35,133 nt of DNA from Flavobacteriaceae bacterium (GCA_021648445.1 JAKISU010000014.1:1-35133), one strand, 5' to 3'; positions 1 through 7,795 are shown, numbered from the stretch's first letter. Notes: a model not told the origin generated them from the letters alone. Translations and numbers: made by a program.

Positions 1-1
1 A

Positions 2-106
2 AGTAAAGTGGTGGCCATCTTGTTGATGCCCGTAAGAACAAGATGGAAAATTGAAAGAACCCGACCAGAACCGTTTCCTGACCAACTGAATCTAGGGTTC
101 AACTAA
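2..106 (+). other. Left-edge open tail, possibly a truncated CDS or structured RNA
   Basis: A 34-codon open frame runs in from the left edge and ends at TAA (104-106); the last residues read PDQLNLGFN. I do not recognise a family. It is more GC-rich than its surroundings and uses codons such as CGA, CCC, CTG and GGG that are uncommon elsewhere here. It also holds two perfect inverted repeats: CCATCTTGTT (15-24) with AACAAGATGG (37-46), and GAACCC (57-62) with GGGTTC (95-100). These would suit a folded RNA or a mobile-element end as well as a coding tail. The sequence alone does not decide. Confidence 0.3.
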
Positions 107-150
107 AAAAAAACGGGGGATGGCTAAATATTTTTTAATATATCGCAAAG

Positions 151-627
151 TTAATTAGGTATCAATTCTATTACCTTGTTATAAACTAACGTTGACTCCC
201 AACCTCTATACAGTAAATAATCAGCCAATTTTTTTCTTTTTTTATAAATATTTGCTTCTTTAATATTTAAACATTTTTTTTGTGCTAGTTCATTAAACGT
301 TTTATAATAATCGCCTTCATCAATTTCTTGTAATCCTGATTTTATATTATATTCAGTGATATTCCTAAATTTAAATTCTCTAACAATGCGTTGTTTCCCC
401 CATTTCTTTATATTGAATTTACCTCGAGCATAGGTCTTTGAAAATCGTTCTTCATTTAAAAAATCATGTTCTAATAAATGCAATATAATAAGTTCTCGTG
501 CTTCAATAATTAAATTCATTTCATTCAATTTTCGCTCAACCTCTTGATGACAGCGTTCTTGATAAGAACAATATCTTTCCATTCGTTTTTTAGCTTCAAG
601 AACTGTATAAACTCTTTTTGTTTTCAT
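151..627 (-). CDS. recX: Regulatory protein RecX
   Basis: This is a RecX-family protein of 158 residues, the usual bacterial length, built almost wholly of basic alpha-helices. RecX binds RecA filaments and limits recombination and SOS activity. The family pattern is visible in the N-terminal CSYQERCHQEVERKL stretch (roughly residues 20-34) and in the central LNEERFSKTYARGKFNIKKWGKQRI region (roughly 57-81), which corresponds to the conserved core of repeated three-helix units. The ATG at 627 is preceded by a good Bacteroidota promoter, so it is transcribed alone, downstream of the ribonuclease G terminator. No recA is in the window. The family assignment is confident; the regulatory role is taken from the family. 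Confidence 0.88.
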   Translation of the reverse strand: MKTKRVYTVLEAKKRMERYCSYQERCHQEVERKLNEMNLIIEARELIILHLLEHDFLNEERFSKTYARGKFNIKKWGKQRIVREFKFRNITEYNIKSGLQEIDEGDYYKTFNELAQKKCLNIKEANIYKKRKKLADYLLYRGWESTLVYNKVIELIPN

Positions 628-687
628 TACATTTATTTGGTACTTCGATGATGTCCATTTAGACTTATTGTTTTAAATGAGTCCAAT

Positions 688-720
688 CAAAAATACTAAT
701 TTTGTTGAATTTCCATCAAA
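688..720 (-). promoter_or_regulatory. recX promoter (Bacteroidota -33/-7)
   Basis: Read on the minus strand, TTTG (717-720) and TATTTTTG (688-695) are 21 nt apart, matching the TTG / TAnnTTTG consensus of the Bacteroidota primary sigma factor. Transcription would begin near 681, about 55 nt before the recX ATG. The -33 element overlaps the U-tract side of the preceding terminator. Confidence 0.6.
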
Positions 721-751
721 AAAAAACCAGTAACATTTTGTTACTGGTTTT
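718..751 (-). terminator. Intrinsic terminator after ribonuclease G gene
   Basis: A perfect 13-bp hairpin (AAAACCAGTAACA, 723-735, paired with 739-751, loop of 3 nt) lies 14 nt beyond the rng stop codon. On the minus strand it is followed by a long T run, so it terminates rng transcription and separates it from recX. Confidence 0.85.
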
Positions 752-764
752 ATATGATATAATA

Positions 765-2303
765 CTACCTTATTTTTTTATCATTAGAATCAAAAAAATG
801 ATATTCTAAATATTGGTAAGCATCTCTAGGTATAACTTTAATCCACTTTTTGTATTTGAAAAACCATTTATTTTGAATTGATGGTAATCCTTGTTTAATA
901 TAGGATGCCACAAAGGGATGTACATGTAATGTAATTCCTTTTGTAGATTTACCAGCAATTATTTCTAATTGGTTTTCAATTTTTTCTACCAAAATTATCG
1001 GTGCCTCTACCTCACCATTTTTATTTGGATTTTCTTCTTTTGTTTTGATAACCATTTCTGGTCTGACACGTTGCCTGGTAATTTGAACTAATCCAAATTT
1101 ACTTGGGGGCAATACTTTGTGTTTTGTTCTATTCGATTTCATTTCATTTTTTAAATGCTCATAGAGTTTGTGTCTATGATCAGCTGAATGCATATCAATA
1201 AAATCAACAACAATAATTCCACCCATGTCTCTTAATTGTAATTGACGAGCTATTTCAGAAGCTGCAATTAAATTTACTTCCAACGCCGTATCTGCCTGCG
1301 AGTTTGCTTTGTTTGAACGATTACCACTATTTACATCAATAACATGTAAAGCTTCTGTATGTTCAATAACTAAATAAGCACCTTTAGGCATAGAAACTGT
1401 ACGACCAAATGCTGTCTTAATTTGTCTTTCAATACTATATTTTTCAAAAATTGGTACTTTAGACTTGTACAATTTCACAATTGACGCTTTTTTTGGAGCA
1501 ATACGTAATATATACTCTTTAAGCTCCTTATATAAAACTTCGTCATTAGTAACTATACTTGAAAAAGAGTCATTAAACACATCTCTAAGTATCGATGAAG
1601 CCCTGTTTAACTCAGACAATACTTTTGTCGGAGCCTTCGCATTAGGTAATTGTTTACACATATTTACCCATCGTTGTAAAGAATTTTGTAGATCTTCATC
1701 TAAATCAGCTACTTTAATTCCTTCAGCAACTGTTCTTAGAATAACTCCAAAACCTTTAGGCTTAATACTTTTTACAAGTCGTTTTAATCTTTCTTTTTCT
1801 TTTCTGTTTGATATCTTTTGAGATACCGATATTCTATCAGAAAAAGGAACTAATACCAAATGCCTTCCGGCAATTGAAAGCTCTGAACTTATTCTAGGGC
1901 CTTTTGTAGAGATTGGCTCTTTAACAACTTGTACTAATAAATTTTGACCAGATTTTATAACCTGATCGATGGTTCCATTTTTATTAATATCTTTTTCAGA
2001 ATGGAAATTTTTTAAAGTGAATTCTTTAAGTTTACCTGTACTTACTAACCTAGTGAATTTAGATAAAGATAACAATTGCGGACCTAAGTCATGATAATGT
2101 AAAAAAGCATCTTTTTCACTACCAACATTAACAAATGACGCATTTAATCCTGATAATGTTTTTTTAATTTTGGCTAAAAATATATCACCAACATTAAAAT
2201 TATTATCGTTTGTTTCTTTATGCAATTCAATAAGCCTACCATTTTTTAATAAGGCAAAATCTATATCAGAGGAACTTGATCTAATAATTAATTCTGTTTT
2301 CAC
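765..2303 (-). CDS. rng: Ribonuclease G / E family endoribonuclease
   Basis: This 512-residue single-strand-specific endoribonuclease processes rRNA precursors and mRNA in the cytoplasm. An N-terminal S1 RNA-binding domain (about residues 38-130) is followed by the RNase H-like and 5'-sensor region and the DNase I-like catalytic core. The two magnesium-binding aspartates are visible: D323 in HVIDVNSG and D367 in IIVVDFIDM. The Zn-link CPxC motif of E. coli RNase E/G, expected after the RQRVRPEM segment, is absent; the whole protein has one cysteine (in NMCKQLP). Length suits RNase G rather than RNase E, with no degradosome scaffold tail. The ATG at 2303 begins MKTELIIRSS. It lies downstream of the HU and 30-residue protein genes and ends in a strong terminator. 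Confidence 0.93.
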   Translation of the reverse strand: MKTELIIRSSSSDIDFALLKNGRLIELHKETNDNNFNVGDIFLAKIKKTLSGLNASFVNVGSEKDAFLHYHDLGPQLLSLSKFTRLVSTGKLKEFTLKNFHSEKDINKNGTIDQVIKSGQNLLVQVVKEPISTKGPRISSELSIAGRHLVLVPFSDRISVSQKISNRKEKERLKRLVKSIKPKGFGVILRTVAEGIKVADLDEDLQNSLQRWVNMCKQLPNAKAPTKVLSELNRASSILRDVFNDSFSSIVTNDEVLYKELKEYILRIAPKKASIVKLYKSKVPIFEKYSIERQIKTAFGRTVSMPKGAYLVIEHTEALHVIDVNSGNRSNKANSQADTALEVNLIAASEIARQLQLRDMGGIIVVDFIDMHSADHRHKLYEHLKNEMKSNRTKHKVLPPSKFGLVQITRQRVRPEMVIKTKEENPNKNGEVEAPIILVEKIENQLEIIAGKSTKGITLHVHPFVASYIKQGLPSIQNKWFFKYKKWIKVIPRDAYQYLEYHFFDSNDKKIR

Positions 2304-2369
2304 TCTGTATAAGTTTTATATCTGCACTATATTACTATATAATGTAGATGGATTAAAAAATAATTTACA

Positions 2370-2411
2370 GGTTAAATTGTAACCTGACGAAATTTGTTTG
2401 ACACAAATTTC
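2370..2411. repeat. Two adjacent perfect inverted repeats in the rng leader
   Basis: GGTTA (2370-2374) pairs with TAACC (2380-2384), and GAAATTTGT (2389-2397) pairs with ACAAATTTC (2403-2411). Both lie between the terminator of the 30-residue gene and the rng start, so an rng transcript beginning upstream would carry two hairpins in its 5' leader. RNase E is known to control its own mRNA through leader structure in E. coli; a similar role here is inference. Confidence 0.45.
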
Positions 2412-2437
2412 TTTTTTCAATGAACGATTAATAACAT

Positions 2438-2473
2438 AAAAAGAAAAAATAGCTGAGGCTATTTTTTCTTTTT
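2438..2473 (-). terminator. Terminator hairpin containing a stop codon
   Basis: A perfect 16-bp inverted repeat (2438-2453 with 2458-2473, loop TGAG) overlaps the last lysine codons and the TAG stop of the 30-residue gene. On the minus strand the right side is T-rich, as for an intrinsic terminator. The loop and upper stem contain the end of the reading frame, so termination and translation stop are physically coupled. Confidence 0.75.
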
Positions 2474-2551
2474 ATGCCTGTTTTGTCTACTTCTTTTTTT
2501 ACGCTTATGAGTAGAAATTTTACTACGTTTTCTTTTTTTACCGCTTGGCAT
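2459..2551 (-). CDS. 30-residue AURKAIP1/COX24-like basic ribosomal-type protein
   Basis: This tiny gene encodes 30 residues, starting MPSGKKRKRSK and ending NRHKKKK, with over half Lys or Arg. It matches the short protein found throughout Bacteroidota and annotated as AURKAIP1/COX24 domain protein, related to the C-terminus of mitochondrial ribosomal protein mS38. It is therefore probably a small-subunit ribosome component that threads into rRNA. It sits 23 nt downstream of the HU gene, likely cotranscribed, and its stop codon lies inside the terminator stem. The ATG at 2551 is the only possible start. I recognise the sequence pattern; ribosomal function is inferred from the mitochondrial relative. 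Confidence 0.82.
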   Translation of the reverse strand: MPSGKKRKRSKISTHKRKKRSRQNRHKKKK

Positions 2552-2574
2552 ATTTTAACGTTTTTATGAATAAT

Positions 2575-2865
2575 TTATTTTACCGGAACATTCTTTTTAA
2601 CACCTTCTGAAAATACTTTTGCAGGTTTAAATGAAGGAATATTATGCGCTGGGATTTTAATTGTAGTGTTTTTTGAAATATTTCTGCCCGTTTTTTCAGC
2701 TCTAGTTTTAATAATAAAGCTTCCAAAACCTCTTAAATATACATTTTTGTCGCTTTCTAAAGCTCCTTTTACTTCTTTCATAAAATCTTCTACTACTCTC
2801 AATACATCAGCCTTTTCAATTCCAGATTTTTCTGAAATATTGGCTACTATCTCTGCTTTTGTCAT
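2575..2865 (-). CDS. HU-family DNA-binding protein
   Basis: This 96-residue protein is the normal length for a HU/IHF histone-like protein that bends DNA and compacts the nucleoid as a dimer. The N-terminal helices (MTKAEIVANISEKSGIEKAD) and the dimer-core GFGSF motif (about residues 46-50) are clear. The flexible DNA-binding arm reads GRNISKNTTIKIPAHNIPSFKPAK, so the usual GRNPxTG intercalating proline is replaced by I-S, a form common in this phylum. It lies upstream of the 30-residue basic protein gene and is preceded by a good promoter. Whether it behaves as HU or IHF cannot be read from sequence. Confidence 0.93.
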   Translation of the reverse strand: MTKAEIVANISEKSGIEKADVLRVVEDFMKEVKGALESDKNVYLRGFGSFIIKTRAEKTGRNISKNTTIKIPAHNIPSFKPAKVFSEGVKKNVPVK

Positions 2866-2911
2866 TCTAATTGTTTAATTTATTATTATTATTTGTATAA
2901 TTTTAGGGTGG

Positions 2912-2939
2912 CAAATATAAGATAATTTATCAATTTCAA
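2912..2939 (-). promoter_or_regulatory. HU gene promoter
   Basis: On the minus strand TTG (2937-2939) is followed after 17 nt by TATATTTG (2912-2919), an exact -7 match. Transcription would start near 2905, about 40 nt before the HU ATG. The spacer is slightly shorter than the usual 19-21 nt. Confidence 0.6.
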
Positions 2940-3001
2940 AAAGCTAAATCGTTAAAATTTAATAAGATAAAAGTAGTATCATTGCAAAATTATTTAACTG
3001 A

Positions 3002-4048
3002 ATGCAATTTTCTAACACATTAATATACTGGTATTTACAAAATAAAAGAGATTTGCCTTGGCGAAAGACCAAAAATGCCTACCATATTTGGCTCTCTGAA
3101 ATAATATTACAACAGACCAGAGTAAATCAAGGGCTTGAATATTATAAAGTTTTTGTAGCTACATTTCCTTCTGTTTACGACTTAGCTAAAACTGATGAAG
3201 AAGCAGTTTTAAAATTATGGCAAGGTCTAGGTTATTATTCCAGAGCCAGAAATTTACATTACTCAGCCAAGTATATTGTTAATGAACTCAAAGGAAAGTT
3301 TCCTAAAAATTATACAGATTTACTAAAACTTAAAGGAGTTGGAGATTATACTGCCTCTGCCATAGCTTCAATTTGTTATGATGAACCAACTGCTGTTGTA
3401 GATGGTAATGTATACAGGGTTTTAGCACGTTATTTCGGAATAAATACAGCAATTAATTCCACTAAAGGAATCAGTTATTTTAAACAATTAGCTCAACAAT
3501 TAATTGACAAAAAACAACCAGGCACTTTCAACCAAGCTATTATGGAGTTTGGCGCCATACAATGTAAACCTCAAAATCCTGATTGTACTATTTGTCCATT
3601 AAATTCAGGATGTATTGCATTGCAAAAAAGAATTGTAAATACACTTCCTGTTAAAGTAAAAAAGATTACAATTAAAAAAAGATATTTTAACTATCTGATT
3701 ATTACGAATCAAGAAAATAAAACCGTTTTACAACAACGTAAAAATAAAGGTATTTGGCAAAATTTATATGAATTTCCGTTAATAGAAACTTCAAAAGAAA
3801 TTCATTTAAAGGAATTAATTACTTCAAATGATTTTTATCAATTTATTAAAGGCGATACTCATACTATTTCACTTTTTAATAAAACTCAGACTGTTCATAA
3901 ATTAACACATCAACACTTATATACAAAGTTTTGGATTATTGATACAGATCAAGAAATAGCAAACGGAATTTCATGGAATGACTTTGAGAAGTTTCCCGTA
4001 CCTACACTCCTACATAATTTTGTGGAAAATTTTAAAACTAATGCGTAA
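3002..4048 (+). CDS. mutY: A/G-specific adenine glycosylase MutY
   Basis: MutY removes adenine misincorporated opposite 8-oxoguanine in base excision repair. The 348-residue protein has the whole family layout: catalytic Glu33 in SEIILQQTRV, helix-hairpin-helix KGVGDYTA (111-118), catalytic Asp134 in VVDGNV, and a [4Fe-4S] cluster loop with Cys188, Cys195, Cys198 and Cys204 (C-x6-C-x2-C-x5-C). The C-terminal third is the NUDIX-like 8-oxoG recognition domain. The ATG at 3002 follows a near-consensus -7 box (TATCATTG, 2977-2984). It begins the mutY-ssb-gldE-gldD order that is conserved in gliding Flavobacteria. Confidence 0.96.
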   Translation: MQFSNTLIYWYLQNKRDLPWRKTKNAYHIWLSEIILQQTRVNQGLEYYKVFVATFPSVYDLAKTDEEAVLKLWQGLGYYSRARNLHYSAKYIVNELKGKFPKNYTDLLKLKGVGDYTASAIASICYDEPTAVVDGNVYRVLARYFGINTAINSTKGISYFKQLAQQLIDKKQPGTFNQAIMEFGAIQCKPQNPDCTICPLNSGCIALQKRIVNTLPVKVKKITIKKRYFNYLIITNQENKTVLQQRKNKGIWQNLYEFPLIETSKEIHLKELITSNDFYQFIKGDTHTISLFNKTQTVHKLTHQHLYTKFWIIDTDQEIANGISWNDFEKFPVPTLLHNFVENFKTNA

Positions 4049-4058
4049 CTTTTTTCAT

Positions 4059-4066
4059 TATCTTTG
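4059..4066 (+). promoter_or_regulatory. Candidate -7 box for ssb
   Basis: TATCTTTG exactly matches TAnnTTTG and lies 19 nt upstream of the ssb ATG, just after the mutY stop. I see no TTG at the expected -33 position, so this is a partial promoter match. Confidence 0.45.
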
Positions 4067-4085
4067 AATATTAATTTAAAATAAA

Positions 4086-4538
4086 ATGGCAGGCACATTA
4101 AATAAAGTAATGTTAATTGGTCATCTTGGTGATGAAGTTAAGATGCATTATTTTGAAGGAGGAAATTCTATTGGACGGTTTCCAATAGCTACAAATGAAA
4201 GCTATACCAACCGTCAAACAAATGAAAAGGTAACCACAACCGAATGGCATAATATTGTTGTTCGTAATAAATTAGCTGAAATTTGTGAAAAATATCTTAG
4301 TAAAGGTGATAAGGTATATTTAGAAGGAAGAATCAAAACCCGTCAATGGGAAGGACAAGATGGAGGCAAAAGATACACTACAGAAATTCATGTGATAGAT
4401 ATGACTTTTTTAACTACTAAAAAAGATCTTACTTCTAATCAAAATGCGCCTTCAGCTCCAAAAAATAAAACTACAACGTCTGATACTAATAAGGTCGAAG
4501 AACCTTCTCAAGAGCAAGATGATGATTTACCATTTTAA
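4086..4538 (+). CDS. ssb: Single-stranded DNA-binding protein
   Basis: SSB coats single-stranded DNA during replication, recombination and repair. The 150 residues comprise an N-terminal OB-fold (about 1-107, beginning MAGTLNKVMLIGHLGDEVKM, with the typical TEWHNIVVRNKLAEICEKYLSKGDKVYLEGR region) and a disordered tail ending in the acidic tip DDDLPF, the docking site for partner proteins. It sits 37 nt after mutY and 22 nt before gldE. The order is conserved in relatives of gliding Flavobacteria. Confidence 0.97.
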   Translation: MAGTLNKVMLIGHLGDEVKMHYFEGGNSIGRFPIATNESYTNRQTNEKVTTTEWHNIVVRNKLAEICEKYLSKGDKVYLEGRIKTRQWEGQDGGKRYTTEIHVIDMTFLTTKKDLTSNQNAPSAPKNKTTTSDTNKVEEPSQEQDDDLPF

Positions 4539-4560
4539 GTTTAACCAAAGTTTAGGATAA

Positions 4561-5868
4561 TTGGACCCAGAACCCTTGAGTTTATTTTTAATAATTTCTT
4601 CTTTAAATTGGTCATTAGTTTTTGGCATAATAGCTCTTTTTGCATTACTAATTATTTCTGCATTAATATCAGGTTCTGAAGTAGCTTTCTTTTCATTATC
4701 TAAAACTGATTTAGACGATAATTCAGCAAATAAATCTAAAAAAAAACAATCAGTAATTAAATTACTTGAAAATCCGAAAAAATTATTAGCAACTATTTTA
4801 ATTGTCAATAATTTTATCAATATTTTAATTGTTTTATTATTTGCTTATTTAGGTGAATATTTTTTTAGTGGTATTTCATCTACAGTTTTACGCTTTACGC
4901 TAGAAGTTGTTTTAGTAACTTTTTTAATTTTACTTTTCGGAGAAGTATTACCTAAAATTTATGCCAATAGAAATGCTTTTAAATTTTCTACTTTTATGGT
5001 ATTTCCTCTTAAGATCTTAAACACTTTACTTTCTTTTTTAAGCATTCCGTTGATGAGCCTAACCTCAATTGTTGAAAAAAGATTAGGTAAAAAAAATTCA
5101 GACTTTTCTGTTGAAACATTATCTCAAGCCTTAGAACTAACCTCTGAGGAAGAAACTACTAAAGAAGAACAAAAAATTTTAGAAGGAATTGTTACTTTTG
5201 GCAATACCGAAACAGTACAGGTTATGTGCCCTAGAACAGATGTTTTTGCTTTATCAGATGATGAAGATTTTGCAGATGTAGTTAAAAAAATAATTAAAAA
5301 CGGACATTCAAGAATACCTGTTTATCACGAAAATATCGATGAAATTATTGGTGTTTTATTCACTAAAGATTTACTTCCACATCTCAATGAAAAAACATTT
5401 CAATGGAAAAAATTGATGAGAGACCCTTTTTTTGTGCCTGAAAATAAAAAACTGGACGATCTGTTAAAAGAATTTCAAGAAATGAAAAATCATTTAGCTA
5501 TTGTAGTGGATGAATATGGTGGAACTTCGGGTATAATTACATTAGAAGATGTAATTGAAGAAATTGTAGGTGATATTAGCGATGAATTTGACGATGATGA
5601 TTTAACATATTCTAAACTAGATGATAATAATTATGTCTTTGAAGGCAAAATAGCACTTAAAGATTTTTATAAAGTTTTAAATATTGACGAATCAATCTTT
5701 GAAGAGCACAAAGGTGAATTTGAAACCTTAGCGGGATTTATTTTAGAGATCAATGAAAAGTTCCCAAAAAGGAATGATATCATAGTTTTTAATAATTATA
5801 CCTTTAAAATTGAAGTATTAGATAAAAAACGTATCAAACAAATTAAAGTAACTATTCCTAATGAATAA
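4561..5868 (+). CDS. gldE: Gliding motility protein GldE (CNNM/CorC-like, CBS domains)
   Basis: GldE is a cytoplasmic-membrane protein needed with GldD for flavobacterial gliding; its molecular role is not settled. The 435 residues show an N-terminal DUF21/CNNM membrane domain with about four membrane segments (residues about 15-170), paired CBS domains (about 210-335, including PRTDVFAL and VVDEYGGTSGIITLEDVIEEIVGDI) and a C-terminal CorC/HlyC domain (about 350-430). Translation starts at TTG; the DPEP immediately after it is conserved in GldE, which supports this start. Its stop overlaps gldD by 8 nt (ATGAATAA), implying translational coupling. A magnesium-transporter-like function is possible from the domains but unproven. 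Confidence 0.92.
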   Translation: MDPEPLSLFLIISSLNWSLVFGIIALFALLIISALISGSEVAFFSLSKTDLDDNSANKSKKKQSVIKLLENPKKLLATILIVNNFINILIVLLFAYLGEYFFSGISSTVLRFTLEVVLVTFLILLFGEVLPKIYANRNAFKFSTFMVFPLKILNTLLSFLSIPLMSLTSIVEKRLGKKNSDFSVETLSQALELTSEEETTKEEQKILEGIVTFGNTETVQVMCPRTDVFALSDDEDFADVVKKIIKNGHSRIPVYHENIDEIIGVLFTKDLLPHLNEKTFQWKKLMRDPFFVPENKKLDDLLKEFQEMKNHLAIVVDEYGGTSGIITLEDVIEEIVGDISDEFDDDDLTYSKLDDNNYVFEGKIALKDFYKVLNIDESIFEEHKGEFETLAGFILEINEKFPKRNDIIVFNNYTFKIEVLDKKRIKQIKVTIPNE

Positions 5869-6529
5869 AAATGCCTATAAAATCACCCTATTGTTGAGTG
5901 CTATTAAGATGGTTTCATTCTTAAAGCCTATACTAAATGTCTCCCTGAGCGCAGTCGAAGGGTTATTCTGGTATAGGAAGAAATTCTTCATTATTTTTAT
6001 TTTAATAACATTAACCTCTTGCAATGAAGAAACATTACCGAAACCAAAAGCATTCTTGAGATTGGCTTATGAAGCCCCGAATTATCAAAAAATAAACACT
6101 AGCTGCCCTTACACTTTTGAGATATCTAATAAAGCCAATGCAATTCCTAATGAACAATGCTGGGTGAATGTAGAATATCCTACACTAAAGGCCTCATTGA
6201 ATATTACTTATCGTCCTGTTGAAAATAATCTAAATGAATTATTACGAGAAGCTGAAAAACTTACATACAATCATGCTATTAAAGCTGATGGTATAAGCGC
6301 TCCTCAACTTTATGATAATTTTGAAAAGAAAACTTATGGAGCACTATCAGAAGTAAGAGGAAATGCTGCTTCACCCTTACAATTCCATCTAACTGATAGT
6401 ACCACGCACTTTATTACCGGTGCCTTATATTTTAAAGTACAGCCCAATTATGATTCTATTTTACCCGCTATCAGATATATTGAAAAAGACATAAAACATT
6501 TGATGGAAACATTGGAATGGGAAAGGTAA
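5861..6529 (+). CDS. gldD: Gliding motility lipoprotein GldD with repeat-derived N-terminus
   Basis: GldD is a lipoprotein required for gliding and type IX secretion-related function. The mature part, beginning at lipobox Cys54 (LTSC) and running through TLPKPKAFLRLAYEAP, matches the family. The leader is abnormal: 53 residues instead of about 20. Residues about 17-34 (ending VSLSAVEG) are encoded by a dispersed genomic repeat (5943-5962), and the normal signal peptide starts only afterwards (RKKFFIIFILI). No ATG, GTG or TTG lies between the repeat and the signal peptide, so translation must come through the repeat, from 5861 or 5909. The frame is intact. The gene overlaps gldE by 8 nt. Confidence 0.88.
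   Translation: MNKNAYKITLLLSAIKMVSFLKPILNVSLSAVEGLFWYRKKFFIIFILITLTSCNEETLPKPKAFLRLAYEAPNYQKINTSCPYTFEISNKANAIPNEQCWVNVEYPTLKASLNITYRPVENNLNELLREAEKLTYNHAIKADGISAPQLYDNFEKKTYGALSEVRGNAASPLQFHLTDSTTHFITGALYFKVQPNYDSILPAIRYIEKDIKHLMETLEWER
5943..5962. repeat. Dispersed repeat CCCTGAG...GAAGGG inside gldD
   Basis: The 20-nt word starting CCCTGAGCGCAG and ending TCGAAGGG is a recurrent intergenic repeat in Bacteroidota genomes; its translation LSAVEG appears in many spurious N-termini. Here it lies within the 5' part of gldD. Confidence 0.6.
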
Positions 6530-6600
6530 ACGGCTATGGATCGAAAGTCCCATAGTTTGTCATATACGAATGAAATTCATTTTCAAAACAATAAGATGCT

Positions 6601-6671
6601 GGTCAGAAGACAGGTGGTCGAAGTCGGAAAAAAAGTTTGAGCTTCAAACTTCCGTCTCCCGTCTTCTAACC
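6601..6671. repeat. Palindromic dispersed repeat, copy 1
   Basis: The ends GGTCAGAAGAC (6601-6611) and GTCTTCTAACC (6661-6671) are inverted with 10 of 11 matches. Internal GAAGACAGGTG and CTTCAAACTTC words recur in the same order at 15879-15950. It lies in the 211-bp gap between gldD and ctaA. Confidence 0.55.
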
Positions 6672-6708
6672 AATAAATTTATAGAAACTAAAATCGATAC
6701 ATTAATCT

Positions 6709-6720
6709 CGATAGCTATCG
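6709..6720. repeat. Perfect palindrome CGATAGCTATCG
   Basis: A 12-nt perfect palindrome 20 nt upstream of the ctaA ATG. Words of this kind recur in flavobacterial intergenic DNA; an operator role is possible but not supported further. Confidence 0.4.
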
Positions 6721-6740
6721 TTTGAAACCAATAAGCAATA

Positions 6741-7790
6741 ATGTTACAACGTTATAAATTCACACAAACAATTAGAATTTGGTTAATAATTGGACTAGTT
6801 ATGCTTATAGGTCAAGTTATTCTTGGCGGTATCACTAGGCTAACAGGTTCGGGTCTTTCAATTACGCGTTGGGATATAGTCAGCGGCGTTATTCCACCAT
6901 TAAATGTAGCACAATGGCAGGACGCTTTTGAATTATATAAACAAACTCCGCAATACCATAAAATAAATAAACACTTTACATTAAGTGATTTTAAGTTTAT
7001 TTATTTTTGGGAATATCTACATCGCCTTTGGGCGAGAATTCTTGGGTTTATCTTTTTAATTCCGTTTATCATATTCATCATCCGAAAGCAAATTAATTTT
7101 TACTTGATTAAACGATTAGGATTAGTAGTGTTTTTTACTGCGCTTACAGCCTCTGCAGGCTGGATAATGGTTAAAAGCGGACTTATAGACAGACCCTGGG
7201 TTAATGCTTATAAATTAAGCCTTCATTTTATATTAGCTGTTTTAAGCATTTGGGCTATGGTCAAGACAATTGCTGATGTTTATAATTATAAAAATAAGCA
7301 TACAAAACCAAAAACAACCTTATTATCCATATTAATTATTATTACGTTCATTCAGATGGTCTTTGCAGGTTTAATGTCTGGCATGAAAGCCGGTTTATAT
7401 TATCCTTCTTGGCCTGATATGAATGGTCGTTTTATTCCTGAAGTATTATTGAATGCCTCTAATTGGACTTGGTTGAATTTAACAAATTATGATACTTTTG
7501 TTTTTGCTCCTGCACTGGTTCAGTTTACACACAGATTATTAGCATATATATTGCTTTTATTAACTATTTATATATACTTTAAATTCCGTTCACAAGTTTA
7601 TAAACTGGCTAAATTTTGGTTAAATATCACTTTTATATTAATACTCTTACAATTAGTACTGGGTATTCTAACGCTTTTAAATATAAAGACAGGTATTCCT
7701 CTATTTTATGGAGCTTTACACCAATTAGTGGGTATTCTCTTTTTTATAAGCTTACTATTTTTGTTTTTCTCTTTGAGGAAGAAAAATTAA
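6741..7790 (+). CDS. ctaA: Heme A synthase (COX15/CtaA)
   Basis: CtaA oxidises the C8 methyl of heme O to make heme A for aa3-type cytochrome oxidase, in the inner membrane. The 349-residue protein has eight hydrophobic segments in two four-helix halves. The heme-ligand histidines appear in EYLHRLWAR and SLHFILAVL of the first half and QFTHRLLAY and ALHQLVGIL of the second. The N-terminal GGITRLTGSGLSI loop is the family signature. It stands alone, and a bidirectional terminator follows. Its presence implies aerobic respiration with heme A; no ctaB or oxidase genes are in the window. Confidence 0.95.
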   Translation: MLQRYKFTQTIRIWLIIGLVMLIGQVILGGITRLTGSGLSITRWDIVSGVIPPLNVAQWQDAFELYKQTPQYHKINKHFTLSDFKFIYFWEYLHRLWARILGFIFLIPFIIFIIRKQINFYLIKRLGLVVFFTALTASAGWIMVKSGLIDRPWVNAYKLSLHFILAVLSIWAMVKTIADVYNYKNKHTKPKTTLLSILIIITFIQMVFAGLMSGMKAGLYYPSWPDMNGRFIPEVLLNASNWTWLNLTNYDTFVFAPALVQFTHRLLAYILLLLTIYIYFKFRSQVYKLAKFWLNITFILILLQLVLGILTLLNIKTGIPLFYGALHQLVGILFFISLLFLFFSLRKKN

Positions 7791-7795
7791 GGCAT

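Noticed and set aside
1465-1821. 118-codon plus-strand frame inside rng
   Set aside because: Antisense shadow of the confident rng coding sequence, with no family pattern or promoter.
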